NCBI RefSeq assembly: GCF_000025545.1
Contig: NC_013889.1
Span: 1,419,501-1,483,500 of the forward strand
DNA from: Thioalkalivibrio sp. K90mix
Lineage (GTDB): Bacteria > Pseudomonadota > Gammaproteobacteria > Ectothiorhodospirales > Ectothiorhodospiraceae
Length of the DNA: 64,000 bases
Direction of reading: 5' to 3'
The notes under the pieces are model-generated. The model had not been told where the DNA came from. It saw only the letters and a program-made list of their open reading frames with translations, and did no database searches. Below, piece by piece: positions 10,848 through 19,829 of this stretch. The position numbers were made by a program, and so were the translations under genes. Numbering within the stretch: position 1 is the stretch's first letter; each line of letters begins with the position of its first letter.

Positions 10848-10918
10848 TGTAGAAGGCCAGCCCTCTGGCCGATGGGCCTGTCCTGGCGCCCTATCGGCCA
10901 GAGGGCTGGCCTCCTACA
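10848..10918. repeat. REPIN-like long palindrome between leuD and leuB
   Basis: Two 26-base arms (10848-10873 and 10893-10918), differing at one position, are inverted around a 19-base spacer. The arm core is GGCCAGCCCTCTGGCCGAT. An almost identical palindrome lies at 14525-14591, so this is a dispersed repeat family of the REP/REPIN type rather than a gene-specific terminator. Each arm also contains its own short palindrome GGCCAGCCCTCTGGCC, as REP units do. It sits inside the leuCDB transcription unit. Confidence 0.85.
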
Positions 10919-10930
10919 AAGGGGCACGAC

Positions 10931-11581
10931 TCAGCCCTGCGAGTGCTCCGCCATCCAGGGCCACTCGTGGCGCTGGCGCTCCTCAAAGGCGCGGATGTCA
11001 TCGGCGTACTGCAACGTCAGGGCGATATCATCCAGGCCGTTCAGCAGGCGGTGGCGCCGGTCCTCGTCGAGCGTGAAACGAAACACGGTACCGTCCGGCG
11101 CCGTTACGGTCATCTCTTCCAGGTTCACCTCGACCTGCGCGCCCGGGTTCGCCTCGACCTGCTCGAACAGCGCCTGCACCTCGTCCTCGGCCAGCACCAC
11201 CGGCAGCAGCCCGTTCTTGCAGCTGTTGGAGAAGAAGATGTCCGCAAACGATGGCGCGATCACCGCGCGAAAACCGAAGTCCGTCAGCGCCCACACCGCG
11301 TGCTCGCGCGAGGAGCCGCAGCCGAAGTTCTTGCGCGCCAGCAGGATCGTCGCCTGGTCGAACGGCGCCTGGTTGAGCACGAAGTCCGGGTTGATGCGGC
11401 GCTGCGAGCTGTCCATGCCGGGCTCGCCCGGGTCCAGGTAGCGCCAGTCGTCGAAGGCATTGGGCCCGAAGCCCGTGCGCTTGACCGATTTCAGGTACTG
11501 CTTCGGGATAATCGCGTCGGTATCGACATTGGAGCGATCCAGCGGCGCGACAATCCCACGGTGTACGGTAAAGGCCTGCAT
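10931..11581 (-). CDS. leuD: 3-isopropylmalate dehydratase small subunit
   Basis: Small swivelling subunit of isopropylmalate isomerase, which converts 2- to 3-isopropylmalate with LeuC. The 216-residue product begins [30 protein letters not shown] and contains the [15 protein letters not shown] active-site segment near residue 85, both standard for bacterial LeuD. The gene starts only three bases after the leuC stop, so the subunits are very likely translated together. On the far side a REPIN-like palindrome begins shortly after the stop codon. Confidence 0.97.
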   Translation of the reverse strand: MQAFTVHRGIVAPLDRSNVDTDAIIPKQYLKSVKRTGFGPNAFDDWRYLDPGEPGMDSSQRRINPDFVLNQAPFDQATILLARKNFGCGSSREHAVWALTDFGFRAVIAPSFADIFFSNSCKNGLLPVVLAEDEVQALFEQVEANPGAQVEVNLEEMTVTAPDGTVFRFTLDEDRRHRLLNGLDDIALTLQYADDIRAFEERQRHEWPWMAEHSQG

Positions 11582-11584
11582 CGC

Positions 11585-12997
11585 TTACGCCTCCTTCAGT
11601 GCCGACGGCTCGACAAAGTGCCCGGCCACGGCGGCCGCCGCGGCCAGCGCCGGGCTGACCAGATGGGTACGCCCGCCCTGTCCCTGACGGCCCTCAAAGT
11701 TGCGGTTCGAGGTCGAGGCGCAGCGCTCGCCCGGCTCCAGTCGGTCCGCATTCATCGCCAGACACATGGAACAGCCCGGCTCGCGCCACTCGAAGCCGGC
11801 GTCCAGGAAGATGCGGTCCAGCCCTTCCTGCTCCGCCTGCTGCTTCACCAGCCCGGAGCCCGGCACCACCATCGCCAGCTTGATGTTCTCGGCCTTCCGG
11901 CGGCCCTTGACCACCTCGGCGGCGGCGCGCAGGTCCTCGATCCTAGAGTTCGTACAGGAGCCGATGAATACCTTGTCCGGACGGATCTCGGTCATCGGCG
12001 TGTTCGGCTGCAGGTCCATGTACTCCAGCGCCCGCTTCATACCCTCGGCACGCACCGGATCGGACTCGGCCGCCGGGTCCGGCACGCGGCCGTCGATCGG
12101 CGCGACCATCTCCGGCGAGGTACCCCAGCTCACCTGCGGGGCGATCTCGGCGGCATCCATCTCCACCACCGCGTCGAATTCGGCATCCGGGTCGGAGACC
12201 AGCGTGCGCCAGTAGGCGGCGGCCTGCTCGAACCGTTCGCCCGTCGGCGCCTGTGGCTTGCCACGCACGTATTCGATGGTCTTCTCGTCCACCGCGACCA
12301 TGCCCGCCCGGGCCCCGGCCTCGATGGACATATTGCACACGCTCATGCGGCCCTCGATCGACAGGCTGCGGATCGCCGAGCCGGCGAACTCGATCGCATA
12401 GCCGGTGCCGCCAGCGGTGCCAATGCGGCCGATGATCGCCAGCACCACATCCTTGGCGGTCACGCCCGGGCGCAGCTCGCCCTCCACGCGGACCTGCATG
12501 GCCTTGGTCTTCTTCTGCCACAGGCACTGCGTGGCCAGCACATGCTCCACCTCGGAGGTGCCGATGCCGAAGGCCAGCGCACCCAGCGCGCCGTGGGTCG
12601 AGGTGTGCGAGTCACCGCAGACGACCGTCATGCCCGGCAGGGTCGCCCCCTGCTCGGGGCCGATCACATGCACGATGCCCTGGCGAACATCGGCCATCGG
12701 GAAGAACTTCAGCCCCAGGCTGGTGACGTTGCTCTCCAGCGTCTCCACCTGGGTGCGCGACACCGGATCCTCGATCCCGCGGTCGCGATTGGCGGTAGGC
12801 ACGTTATGGTCCGGCACCGCCAGCACGGAATCGCCGCGCCAGGGCTTGCGCCCGGCCAGACGCAGACCCTCGAAGGCCTGCGGGCTGGTCACCTCGTGCA
12901 CCAGATGGCGGTCGATGTAGAGCAGCGTCGAGCCATCCGGCTCTTCGCGCACCACATGCGCCTCCCACAGCTTGTCGTACAGTGTCTTGCCTGCCAT
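11585..12997 (-). CDS. leuC: 3-isopropylmalate dehydratase large subunit
   Basis: Large [4Fe-4S] subunit of isopropylmalate isomerase. The 470-residue protein opens [16 protein letters not shown] and has [24 protein letters not shown]. Iron-sulphur cysteines are seen in [13 protein letters not shown] and in [10 protein letters not shown]. It is first in the leuCDB unit. Only 43 bases of native upstream sequence remain before a MITE-like insertion at 13042. A hexamer TAGAAT (complement of 13036-13041) straddles that junction and resembles a -10 box, so current expression may depend on sequence brought by the insertion; that is inference. Confidence 0.97.
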   Translation of the reverse strand: MAGKTLYDKLWEAHVVREEPDGSTLLYIDRHLVHEVTSPQAFEGLRLAGRKPWRGDSVLAVPDHNVPTANRDRGIEDPVSRTQVETLESNVTSLGLKFFPMADVRQGIVHVIGPEQGATLPGMTVVCGDSHTSTHGALGALAFGIGTSEVEHVLATQCLWQKKTKAMQVRVEGELRPGVTAKDVVLAIIGRIGTAGGTGYAIEFAGSAIRSLSIEGRMSVCNMSIEAGARAGMVAVDEKTIEYVRGKPQAPTGERFEQAAAYWRTLVSDPDAEFDAVVEMDAAEIAPQVSWGTSPEMVAPIDGRVPDPAAESDPVRAEGMKRALEYMDLQPNTPMTEIRPDKVFIGSCTNSRIEDLRAAAEVVKGRRKAENIKLAMVVPGSGLVKQQAEQEGLDRIFLDAGFEWREPGCSMCLAMNADRLEPGERCASTSNRNFEGRQGQGGRTHLVSPALAAAAAVAGHFVEPSALKEA

Positions 12998-13041
12998 TAC
13001 CTGCTCCCGCGGACACGCCGCGATGTTCCTGCCATATTCTA

Positions 13042-13323
13042 GGGAGACGCTGATTTAATCGCACGCCCGCGCTCGAGTCGCTTTTGCGTGCGAACAAGGC
13101 GCGGTGACTGCCGTGCAGTCACCCTGCACAAGGGAACCGCAACGCCGTGCGCGCGCAAAAGCGGCCGAGCCCGATCTTTCAATCACTTGTCGGGTTGGTG
13201 CCCCCTGTTCCCCGATCCTGCGTTGCGCCGCTTGCGGGTAGAACCACTACCCGCTGCACGACGCGCCTTGCCTCGGAAAACAGGGGGCACCAACGCGGTC
13301 GCGCGATTAAATCAGCGTCTCCC
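13042..13323. mobile_element. 282-bp MITE-like element with 21-base terminal inverted repeats and TA flanks
   Basis: Ends GGGAGACGCTGATTTAATCG… and the exact complement at 13303-13323 form terminal inverted repeats of about 21 bases, flanked on both sides by TA (13040-13041 and 13324-13325). Inside, two 16-base arms (13194-13209 and 13279-13294, core GGTGCCCCCTGTT) form a second palindrome, and a third pair surrounds CGCTTTTGCG near 13080 and 13155. No open frame is convincing. Its termini differ from those of the neighbouring IS630, so another transposase, not seen here, would have moved it. Confidence 0.8.
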
Positions 13324-13325
13324 TA

Positions 13326-14499
13326 GTGTCGTTTAACAAAAGTTCATCGACTCCGTGACTGTCCCCCTGTATCCTGACAACAGGCACTCGGGAGGCGACC
13401 GGAATGGGACGACCGATCAAGACGTTGACGATCAGTGAAGCCGAACGCGACGAGCTCGAGAGCTGGCTGCGGCGGCGCCAGATGCCCGCGGCGGAACAAC
13501 AGCGCGCGCGCATGATTCTGCTGAGCACGCGAGGCCTGAAGGCTTCGGAGATTGGCGCGCGGGTTGGCGTCTCGGCGGAGACGGTGAGCAAGTGGCGCAA
13601 GCGCTTCGAGCAGGCACGCATCGGGGGGCTCACGGATGCCCCGAGAAGCGGACGTCCCCGTACGATCGATGACGACAAGGTGACCGAAGTCATCAACAAG
13701 ACGCTGCAGTCGAAGCCGGATAACGCGACGCACTGGTCGACCACGCTGATGGCCAAGGAGACCGGGCTCAATGCGATGGCCATCAGCCGGATTTGGCGGG
13801 CCTTCGGTCTCAAGCCGCATCGGCTCGAGACCTTCAAGTTGTCCACGGATCCGCACTTCGTGGCCAAGGTGCACGATATCGTGGGCCTGTACATGCACCC
13901 ACCGGACCGAGCCCTGGTGCTGTGCGTCGACGAAAAGAGCCAGATCCAGGCCCTGAACCGGTCCCAGCCGGCGTTGCCGTTGTCGTTCGGCCATCCCGAG
14001 ACCCGCACCCATGACTACCTGCGCCATGGCACGACCACCCTGTTCGCGGCACTGGATGTGGCCACCGGCGAGGTCATCGGCAAACTCCATAGAAGGCATC
14101 GCGCCAAGGAGTTCCTGGCGTTTCTCAACGAGATCGATCGCCAGGTCCCCGACGATCTCGACGTCCACCTCATCCTGGACAACTACGGCACCCACAAGAC
14201 CGAAAAGGTTCGGGCCTGGTTCGCTGCACGACCGCGCTACCACGTGCACTTCACGCCGACCTCGGCGTCCTGGATCAACCTGGTCGAACGCTTCTTCGCG
14301 CTCATCTCGCAGCGCTGGATCAAGCGTCAATCGCATCGCAGTACTCGCGAACTGGAAGACTCCATCCGCGAATACCTGAAGACGTACAACGATGAGCCTC
14401 GACCGTTCATCTGGCGCAAAACAGCCGATCAAATTATCGCGTCGATCGCCCGTCTAACCGATCGCCTCGATAAAAATACGAACTTTTGTTAAAGAACAC
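13326..14499. mobile_element. IS630-family insertion sequence, complete
   Basis: The element has imperfect 20-base terminal inverted repeats (left GTGTCGTTTAACAAAAGTTC, right complement GTGTTCTTTAACAAAAGTTC) and encloses one intact transposase. It is flanked by TA at 13324-13325 and 14500-14501, the target duplication typical of IS630/Tc1/mariner elements. The left TA is also the right-hand TA of the adjoining MITE-like element, so the two insertions share one target dinucleotide. The ends are well preserved, which suggests a recent or still mobile copy. Confidence 0.92.
13404..14492 (+). CDS. IS630-family DDE transposase
   Basis: The 362-residue transposase is intact. Residues 15-75 form a helix-turn-helix ([20 protein letters not shown]), with a second winged HTH-like part near 90-140. 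The DDE catalytic core follows: Asp in [11 protein letters not shown] (about residue 175), Asp in [11 protein letters not shown] (about 256), and Glu in [10 protein letters not shown] (about 293). The C-terminus runs into the right terminal repeat. It is transcribed away from leuC and toward the LysR gene. Confidence 0.95.
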   Translation: MGRPIKTLTISEAERDELESWLRRRQMPAAEQQRARMILLSTRGLKASEIGARVGVSAETVSKWRKRFEQARIGGLTDAPRSGRPRTIDDDKVTEVINKTLQSKPDNATHWSTTLMAKETGLNAMAISRIWRAFGLKPHRLETFKLSTDPHFVAKVHDIVGLYMHPPDRALVLCVDEKSQIQALNRSQPALPLSFGHPETRTHDYLRHGTTTLFAALDVATGEVIGKLHRRHRAKEFLAFLNEIDRQVPDDLDVHLILDNYGTHKTEKVRAWFAARPRYHVHFTPTSASWINLVERFFALISQRWIKRQSHRSTRELEDSIREYLKTYNDEPRPFIWRKTADQIIASIARLTDRLDKNTNFC

Positions 14500-14524
14500 T
14501 AGGTGAGTGCCCGCCAAAGCCCCC

Positions 14525-14591
14525 TGTAGGAGGCCAGCCCTCTGGCCGATGGGCCACGACGCCGGATCGGCCAGAGGGCTGGCCTCCTACA
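14525..14591. repeat. REPIN-like long palindrome, second copy
   Basis: Perfectly complementary 26-base arms (14525-14550 and 14566-14591) surround a 15-base spacer. The arm sequence matches the copy at 10848-10918 (core GGCCAGCCCTCTGGCCGAT), while the spacers differ. It sits 24 bases beyond the IS630 and 146 bases before the LysR start, in sequence that would have been the original leuC-LysR intergenic region. Confidence 0.85.
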
Positions 14592-14737
14592 GACGAGCGG
14601 TACCACCGCATTGCCAGTCTGCGGCCGCTCTTCTATTCTTTCAAATCCGATTTATTATCTTTACCATTCCACCTGGTTATAGATGGACGATCCGGCACCG
14701 CATCAGTCAGCCGGTCATTATCCCACGGAGGCGGCAG

Positions 14738-15610
14738 ATGCGCCCGGAACAGCTCAGCATCGAGTCCCTGCAGGCCTTCGTGGCGGTGGTCGATACCGGC
14801 GCCTTCTCCGCCGCGGCCGAGCGGCTGTACCTGACCCAGCCGGCGATCAGCAAGCGCATCCAGTCGCTGGAGGCGACGCTGCAACGCCCGCTGTTCGAGC
14901 GCCAGGGGCGCCGCGTGCGGCCCACCGAGGTCGCCGAACGCCTGCTACCCGAGGCCCGCGAGATCCTGGCCCGCCTGCACGCCATCGAGCAGCAGGTGGC
15001 GGACCTCGACCACGTCGTGCGCGGCCGCATCCGCCTCGCCACCTCGCACCACATCGCCCTGCACCGCCTGCCCGCCCCGCTGGCCGCTCTGCGCACCCGC
15101 TACCCCGAGCTGGAGCTGGAACTCGCGTTCATGGACTCCGAGGCCGGCATCGAGGCCGTCATGCACGGCGACGCCGATCTGGCCCTGGCCACCCTGCCCG
15201 AGGATCTGCCGAAGGCCGCCGACGCACACACCGTCTGGACCGATGAGCTTGTTCCAATGATCGCCCGCGGCCGCGCCCAGGATGCCCCGCTGGAGACGCT
15301 GCAACGGCTGCATGACTGGCCGGCGATCCTGCCGCCGGCGGGCTCCACCACCCGCCGCCAGATCGACCAGGCCCTGGCCGCACAGGGCCTGCACGCCGCC
15401 GCGGCTCAGGAAAGCCCGTACCTGGAGGTCATCCGCATGATGATCGCCGCCGGCCTCGGCATCGGCTTCCTGCCCCGCACCATGGCCACCGACGACCTGA
15501 CCATCCTCGAATGGCCCGCCCCACCCATCACCCGCCAGCTCGGCTGGGTTCGCCACGCGGACCGCTACCGCTCGCGAACCCTCGAGGCAGTCATCGAGGA
15601 ATTACCGTGA
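14738..15610 (+). CDS. LysR-family transcriptional regulator next to leuCDB
   Basis: The 290-residue protein has the LysR winged HTH at residues 5-65 (LSIESLQAFVAVVDTGAFSA, LTQPAISKRIQSLE) and a periplasmic-binding-like effector domain beginning near residue 90 (GRIRLATSHHIALHRLP). The ATG at 14738 is preceded by GGAGG at 14727-14731. Many gammaproteobacteria carry a divergent LysR gene beside leuC, so it may control leucine genes, but the effector is unknown. Here 1.7 kb of insertions separates it from leuC. It converges with arsJ, the stop codons lying 28 bases apart. Confidence 0.92.
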   Translation: MRPEQLSIESLQAFVAVVDTGAFSAAAERLYLTQPAISKRIQSLEATLQRPLFERQGRRVRPTEVAERLLPEAREILARLHAIEQQVADLDHVVRGRIRLATSHHIALHRLPAPLAALRTRYPELELELAFMDSEAGIEAVMHGDADLALATLPEDLPKAADAHTVWTDELVPMIARGRAQDAPLETLQRLHDWPAILPPAGSTTRRQIDQALAAQGLHAAAAQESPYLEVIRMMIAAGLGIGFLPRTMATDDLTILEWPAPPITRQLGWVRHADRYRSRTLEAVIEELP

Positions 15611-15637
15611 GTTGAAAACCGCGGTCGAACCACCGTC

Positions 15638-16867
15638 TCAGACGCGCGCCGCCTCGCGGGGGAGCAGGGAGGAGATCATCCAGGTGGCGAAGATGAACAG
15701 TGTGGAGGCGATCAGCACGCCCTCCAGGCCCCAGACCATGAAGATGGCACCGGAGGCAACGGTGCCGACCAGACGCCCACCGGCGTTGGCCATGTAGTAG
15801 AAGCCGACCTTCATCGCGACCCGGTCGGTCTCCGCATAGTCGAGGATCAGGAAGGAGTGCACGGCGGAGTTGATCGCAAAGACCACGCCGAACACGCCCA
15901 GCCCGACCATCAGCACCCAGGCCGGGTCCAGGCCCGTCTCCAGGCCGATCACGATGCCGATGGGCAGCAGCATCAGGATGAACGCCCACAACCGCGCGGT
16001 CAGCCCGGTCGGATGCAGCCCGCCACGGCCCAGCAAGCGCGGCACCGAGGCCTGCACGATCCCGTAGCCGATCACCCACAGCGCCAGAAACGCACCCACC
16101 TGCATGTGGTTCCAGTCCAGGGTCGCGCTCAGAAACACCGGCAACGCGACCACGAACCAGACATCGCGCGCACCGAACAGGAAGAAGCGCGCGGCCGAGA
16201 GCACGTTGATCGCGGTGGAATTCGAGAACATCTGGGTGAATTTCGGCTTGCCGCCGACCTTGCCCAGCCCGCGTGGCAGCCCGACGATGGAGAACAGCAT
16301 CACCACGGCCAGCATCCCGGCCAGGATCACCAGCGCCATCTGGAACCCGACGGTGTACAGAAGTGCGCCGCCGACGAAGAAGCCCACCCCCTTCAGCGCG
16401 TTCTTCGAGCCGGTGAGCACCGCGACCCAGCGAAACAGCCGCCCCTCCCCGTCCCCGGCGACCAGCTTCACGCCGGACTTCGCACTCATCTTGTTCAGAT
16501 CCTTGGCAATGCCCGACAGGGCCTGCGCAAACATCACGTAGGCCACACCCAGCCACGCCTCCGGCACCGTGAGCATCAGCAACGCCGCGACCTGCAGCAG
16601 CGTCCCGGCGATCATCGTCGTGTTCACCCCCAGCCGCGCAGCCAGCCAGCCGCCGGTGAGGTTGGTGATCACCCCGAACAGCTCGTAGAACAGGAACAGG
16701 AAGGCGATCTCCAGCGGGCTGTAGCCCAACTGGTGAAAGAACAGCACGACCAGCATGCGGATCGCGCCGTCGGTGACGGTGAATGCCCAGTAGTTCGCGG
16801 TGATGCGCGCGTAGGCGCCCAGGCCCAGGCTGGGCGGTGCGTTCGGCGTTTCGGCCGGGCTGCCCAT
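15638..16867 (-). CDS. arsJ: ArsJ organoarsenical (1-arseno-3-phosphoglycerate) efflux MFS transporter
   Basis: Exports 1-arseno-3-phosphoglycerate made by the partner GAPDH, giving arsenate resistance. The 409-residue MFS protein has about ten to twelve hydrophobic spans. It contains the ArsJ-type strings NYWAFTVTDGAIRMLVVLFF, ALSGIAKDLNKMSAKSGVKL and FLFGARDVWFVVALPVFL, which I recognise from Pseudomonas ArsJ. I start it at the ATG at 16867 (MGSPAETPN), five bases after the GAPDH stop; the open frame continues upstream but overlaps GAPDH. The pair is the known arsenate system, here without an adjacent arsR. Confidence 0.92.
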   Translation of the reverse strand: MGSPAETPNAPPSLGLGAYARITANYWAFTVTDGAIRMLVVLFFHQLGYSPLEIAFLFLFYELFGVITNLTGGWLAARLGVNTTMIAGTLLQVAALLMLTVPEAWLGVAYVMFAQALSGIAKDLNKMSAKSGVKLVAGDGEGRLFRWVAVLTGSKNALKGVGFFVGGALLYTVGFQMALVILAGMLAVVMLFSIVGLPRGLGKVGGKPKFTQMFSNSTAINVLSAARFFLFGARDVWFVVALPVFLSATLDWNHMQVGAFLALWVIGYGIVQASVPRLLGRGGLHPTGLTARLWAFILMLLPIGIVIGLETGLDPAWVLMVGLGVFGVVFAINSAVHSFLILDYAETDRVAMKVGFYYMANAGGRLVGTVASGAIFMVWGLEGVLIASTLFIFATWMISSLLPREAARV

Positions 16868-16872
16868 CCGTC

Positions 16873-17886
16873 CTACACGCCCTGCTCGGCCACGCGCGCG
16901 ACCAGTTCGACCAGCCGGTTGGCGTAACCCCATTCGTTGTCGTACCAGGCCAGCACCTTCACCTGTGTGCCATCCACCACCATCGTCGACTGCGCATCGA
17001 CAATGGACGAATGGGGGTCAGTGCGGAAGTCGCTGGAGACCAGCGGGCGTTCCTCGTAGCCGAGGATGCCGTTGAGATCGCCGTTCGCGGCCTCCCGCAG
17101 CAGGGCGTTGACCTCTTCCGCGGAGGTTTCGCGCGCCGCCTCGAAGGTGAAGTCCGTCAGCGAGGCATTCATCAGCGGCACACGCACCGCGTGGCCGTTC
17201 AGCCGCCCGTTCAGCTCGGGGAAGATGTCGCCGATCGCCTTCGCCGAGCCGGTGGTGGTCGGAATCAGGTTCAACCCGGCCGCACGGGCCCGGCGCAGGT
17301 TGTCGCGTGGCAGGTCCACCGGCGACTGCGTGGCGGTCATGTCATGTACCGTCAGAATCGTCCCGTGCCGGATCGACAGCGCCGGGTGCAGCACCTTCAC
17401 CAGCGGCGCCAGGCAGTTGGTGGTGCAGGAGGCGGCGGTGACCACACGGTGCCGCGCCGGATCATAGGCGGCATCGTTGACACCCATCACCACGTTCAGC
17501 GCACGCTCATCCTTCACCGGCGCCGCGACGACTACACGCCGTGCCCCGCGATCGAGGTGCGGCTGCAGGGTCTCCATGGTGCGGAAGGCGCCGCTGGCAT
17601 CGACCACGATATCCACCCCGGACTCGGCCCAGGGCACCTGCCCCGGTTCACCCAGCTGCGTGTGGCGCAGGCTGCGGCCGTCGATCCGCAGAGCATCCGG
17701 CTCGGCCTGGATGCCGTGATCCCAGCGCCCATGCACCGAATCGAACTCCAGGAGGTGCCCGGTGACCGTACCATCGGCCGCGACCTCGTTCAGGTGCACG
17801 ATCTCGAGATCATCACGATCCCAGGCCGCGCGCAGCGCGAGCCGACCGATCCGTCCCATCCCGTTGATGCCAACCCGTACGGCCAT
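16873..17886 (-). CDS. ArsJ-associated glyceraldehyde-3-phosphate dehydrogenase
   Basis: GAPDH-fold enzyme that in arsJ operons uses arsenate in place of phosphate to form 1-arseno-3-phosphoglycerate. The 337-residue protein begins [20 protein letters not shown] (NAD-binding), has the catalytic cysteine in [12 protein letters not shown] near residue 150, and ends with [14 protein letters not shown]. All are intact, so it should be an active dehydrogenase. Assignment to the arsenic system rests on its position directly before arsJ rather than in a glycolytic cluster. A housekeeping GAPDH role cannot be excluded from sequence alone. Confidence 0.92.
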   Translation of the reverse strand: MAVRVGINGMGRIGRLALRAAWDRDDLEIVHLNEVAADGTVTGHLLEFDSVHGRWDHGIQAEPDALRIDGRSLRHTQLGEPGQVPWAESGVDIVVDASGAFRTMETLQPHLDRGARRVVVAAPVKDERALNVVMGVNDAAYDPARHRVVTAASCTTNCLAPLVKVLHPALSIRHGTILTVHDMTATQSPVDLPRDNLRRARAAGLNLIPTTTGSAKAIGDIFPELNGRLNGHAVRVPLMNASLTDFTFEAARETSAEEVNALLREAANGDLNGILGYEERPLVSSDFRTDPHSSIVDAQSTMVVDGTQVKVLAWYDNEWGYANRLVELVARVAEQGV

Positions 17887-17962
17887 GACGCCCTCCCGCG
17901 AAAAATCGCGTCAGGATACCCCCCGAACATGACGACCGCATTACAGGCGGACCCGTGTTTCC

Positions 17963-18439
17963 CTAGTTCAGCAGGACGATTGCCGCGTTCAGGTAGATCG
18001 CAAAGCCCACCCACAGCAGGTAAGGCACCAGCAGCGCGCTCGCGATCCGGTCATGGCGCCAGAAGGCGATCAGGGTCGCCAGAATCAGGGGCCACAGGAT
18101 CAGGATCTCGATCAATGCCAGATCGGGTCGTTGCATGCCGAAGAACAGTACGGACCAGCCAAGGTTCAACACCAGCTGGGCAAGGAACAGCCCGATCGCG
18201 AGCGGTGGACCCGCGAAGCCGGTGCGACGCCATACCCGCCAGGCGGCCACGGCCATCAGCGCAAACAGGACGGTCCAGACCGGACCGAATAGGGCATCGG
18301 GCGGATTCAGCTCGGGTCGCTCCAGCGTCTGGTACCAGTCCTGTACCGACAGGCTGGTGGCATAGCCACCCGCAGAAGCCACCAGGAACACAAGGGCCAC
18401 CCAGCCCACCAGTCCGACCCCATCCCTTGTATTGATCAT
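17963..18439 (-). CDS. tspO: TspO/MBR-family membrane protein
   Basis: TspO proteins bind porphyrins and heme-like ligands in membranes and affect tetrapyrrole and stress responses. The 158-residue product has five hydrophobic spans and family signatures: GGYATSLSVQDWYQTLERPELNPP early, FGPVWTVLFALMAVAAW, and QLVLNLGWSVLFFG. The ATG at 18439 follows GAGGAGG. It ends 76 bases before the GAPDH start on the same strand, so it may be cotranscribed with the arsenate pair, though no functional link is known to me. The RND operon diverges upstream. Confidence 0.9.
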   Translation of the reverse strand: MINTRDGVGLVGWVALVFLVASAGGYATSLSVQDWYQTLERPELNPPDALFGPVWTVLFALMAVAAWRVWRRTGFAGPPLAIGLFLAQLVLNLGWSVLFFGMQRPDLALIEILILWPLILATLIAFWRHDRIASALLVPYLLWVGFAIYLNAAIVLLN

Positions 18440-18599
18440 CGCCCCTCCTCTCACACCTCGCCCATCGTTGTTTTTAGGCACCTGTCCGCGCCATTTGAAC
18501 GGAAATCAGCAAAATGAACGAGGTTCATGCGCGATTCAGCCGCTTGCGGCACACTCGCAGCATACCGTGATCCCGTTCACCCATTTCGAGCCCGCGTGC

Positions 18600-19829
18600 A
18601 TGCCCAAGCTCTCCACCCTGATCACCTTGGTCCTGTTCCTGTTGGCGGGCGGTGTACTCGCATGGCTCTTTTGGGGCCCGGACGACGAACAGGCCTCTTC
18701 CGCGCGCGCGGGTGGCGGCGAGACACGGCCCGTGGCCGTCGCCGTGGCCAGCGTGCAACAGCAGGATCTGGTGGAACGCCGCCGTTTCACCGGCAGTATC
18801 GAGGGTGGCGACCGCATTGTGATCACTCCGCGCGTCGGGGGCCGTGTGGCCGAGGTCTTCGTGAACCTGGGCGACCGAGTCGAGCCGGGCGACCCCCTGC
18901 TGCAGCTGGATACCGAGGAATTCGAGCAGGACGTCACCCAGGCCGAAGCGGAACTTGAAGTGGCCGAAGCCAGCCTGGCGGAGGCCGTCGCCAGCCGCAA
19001 CGCCGCCCAGCGCGACCTGCAGCGCACCCGCGAGTTGCGGGACCAGGGGATCGCCTCTCGCTCGGAACTGGAGGCCGCCGAGACCGAGCTCGCCCTGGCC
19101 CAGACCCGGGTCGCCCTGGCCGAGTCGCAGATCCGACAACGCCGCTCTGCCCTGCGTACCCGCGAGATCCAGCTGGGCTACACGCGTATCGATGCCGACC
19201 CGGGAAGCACCACCCGCTGGGTGGCCGAGCGCCTGGTCGACCCCGGTTCAGTGATCAGCGCCAACGAACCCGCGCTGGCACTCGTCACCCTGCAGCCGGT
19301 GCGCGCGATCCTGGCCGTCACCGAGGCGGATTATTCGAGGATCTCGCGCGGCCAGGAAGCCACCGTGCGCACCTCCTCGTACCCCGACGCGTTATTCGAA
19401 GGCACCATCACGCGGATCTCCCCCGAGTTTCGCCCGGGTTCGCGCCAGGCGCGGATCGAGGTCGAGGTACCGAACGATGATGAACGGCTGCGGCCCGGGA
19501 TGTTTGTCGAGACCGCGATCACCCTTGGCCAGCGCTCGGACACCCTGGCGATCCCTCGGGATGCCATCATTCAGCGTGAAGCGGGCCCCACCCTGTTCAG
19601 CGTAGACCGTAGCGGCGAACGGCCCACGGCGCGCCGCCACATGGCCGTTACCGGCGTGCGGGACGGCAACTGGATCGAACTGCTGGAGCCCGAGCTGCCC
19701 GAGGGCACCGAAGTGGTGGTGCTCGGGCAGCACCTGCTCGCCGATGGCACCCCGCTTCGCCTGACCGACCCGCGCAGTGTGCCCGGGGCGGACTTCGCCC
19801 CGGGCCTGTCGGAGACCGAAGAGCCGTGA
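18600..19829 (+). CDS. RND efflux periplasmic adaptor (membrane fusion protein)
   Basis: Links the inner-membrane pump to the outer-membrane channel. The product of about 409 residues has an N-terminal membrane anchor (residues 1-25), a lipoyl/biotinyl-like half motif (VITPRVGGRVAEVFVNLGDR near 80), a long alpha-helical hairpin coiled coil (about 110-180), a beta barrel around 215-290 and a membrane-proximal domain. I use the ATG at 18600; the open frame upstream lacks family character. Its stop overlaps the pump GTG by GTGA, so the two are coupled. Substrate is not predictable. Confidence 0.93.
   Translation: MPKLSTLITLVLFLLAGGVLAWLFWGPDDEQASSARAGGGETRPVAVAVASVQQQDLVERRRFTGSIEGGDRIVITPRVGGRVAEVFVNLGDRVEPGDPLLQLDTEEFEQDVTQAEAELEVAEASLAEAVASRNAAQRDLQRTRELRDQGIASRSELEAAETELALAQTRVALAESQIRQRRSALRTREIQLGYTRIDADPGSTTRWVAERLVDPGSVISANEPALALVTLQPVRAILAVTEADYSRISRGQEATVRTSSYPDALFEGTITRISPEFRPGSRQARIEVEVPNDDERLRPGMFVETAITLGQRSDTLAIPRDAIIQREAGPTLFSVDRSGERPTARRHMAVTGVRDGNWIELLEPELPEGTEVVVLGQHLLADGTPLRLTDPRSVPGADFAPGLSETEEP

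Noticed and set aside
10943-13042. 699-codon plus-strand frame across leuD and leuC
   Set aside because: Antisense shadow of high-GC genes; His/Arg/Gly-rich with no family resemblance, while the minus strand gives complete LeuD and LeuC.
13042-13323. A gene inside the MITE-like element (82-codon frame at 13088-13336)
   Set aside because: The frame runs out of the element into the IS end, lacks a ribosome site and follows palindromic DNA.
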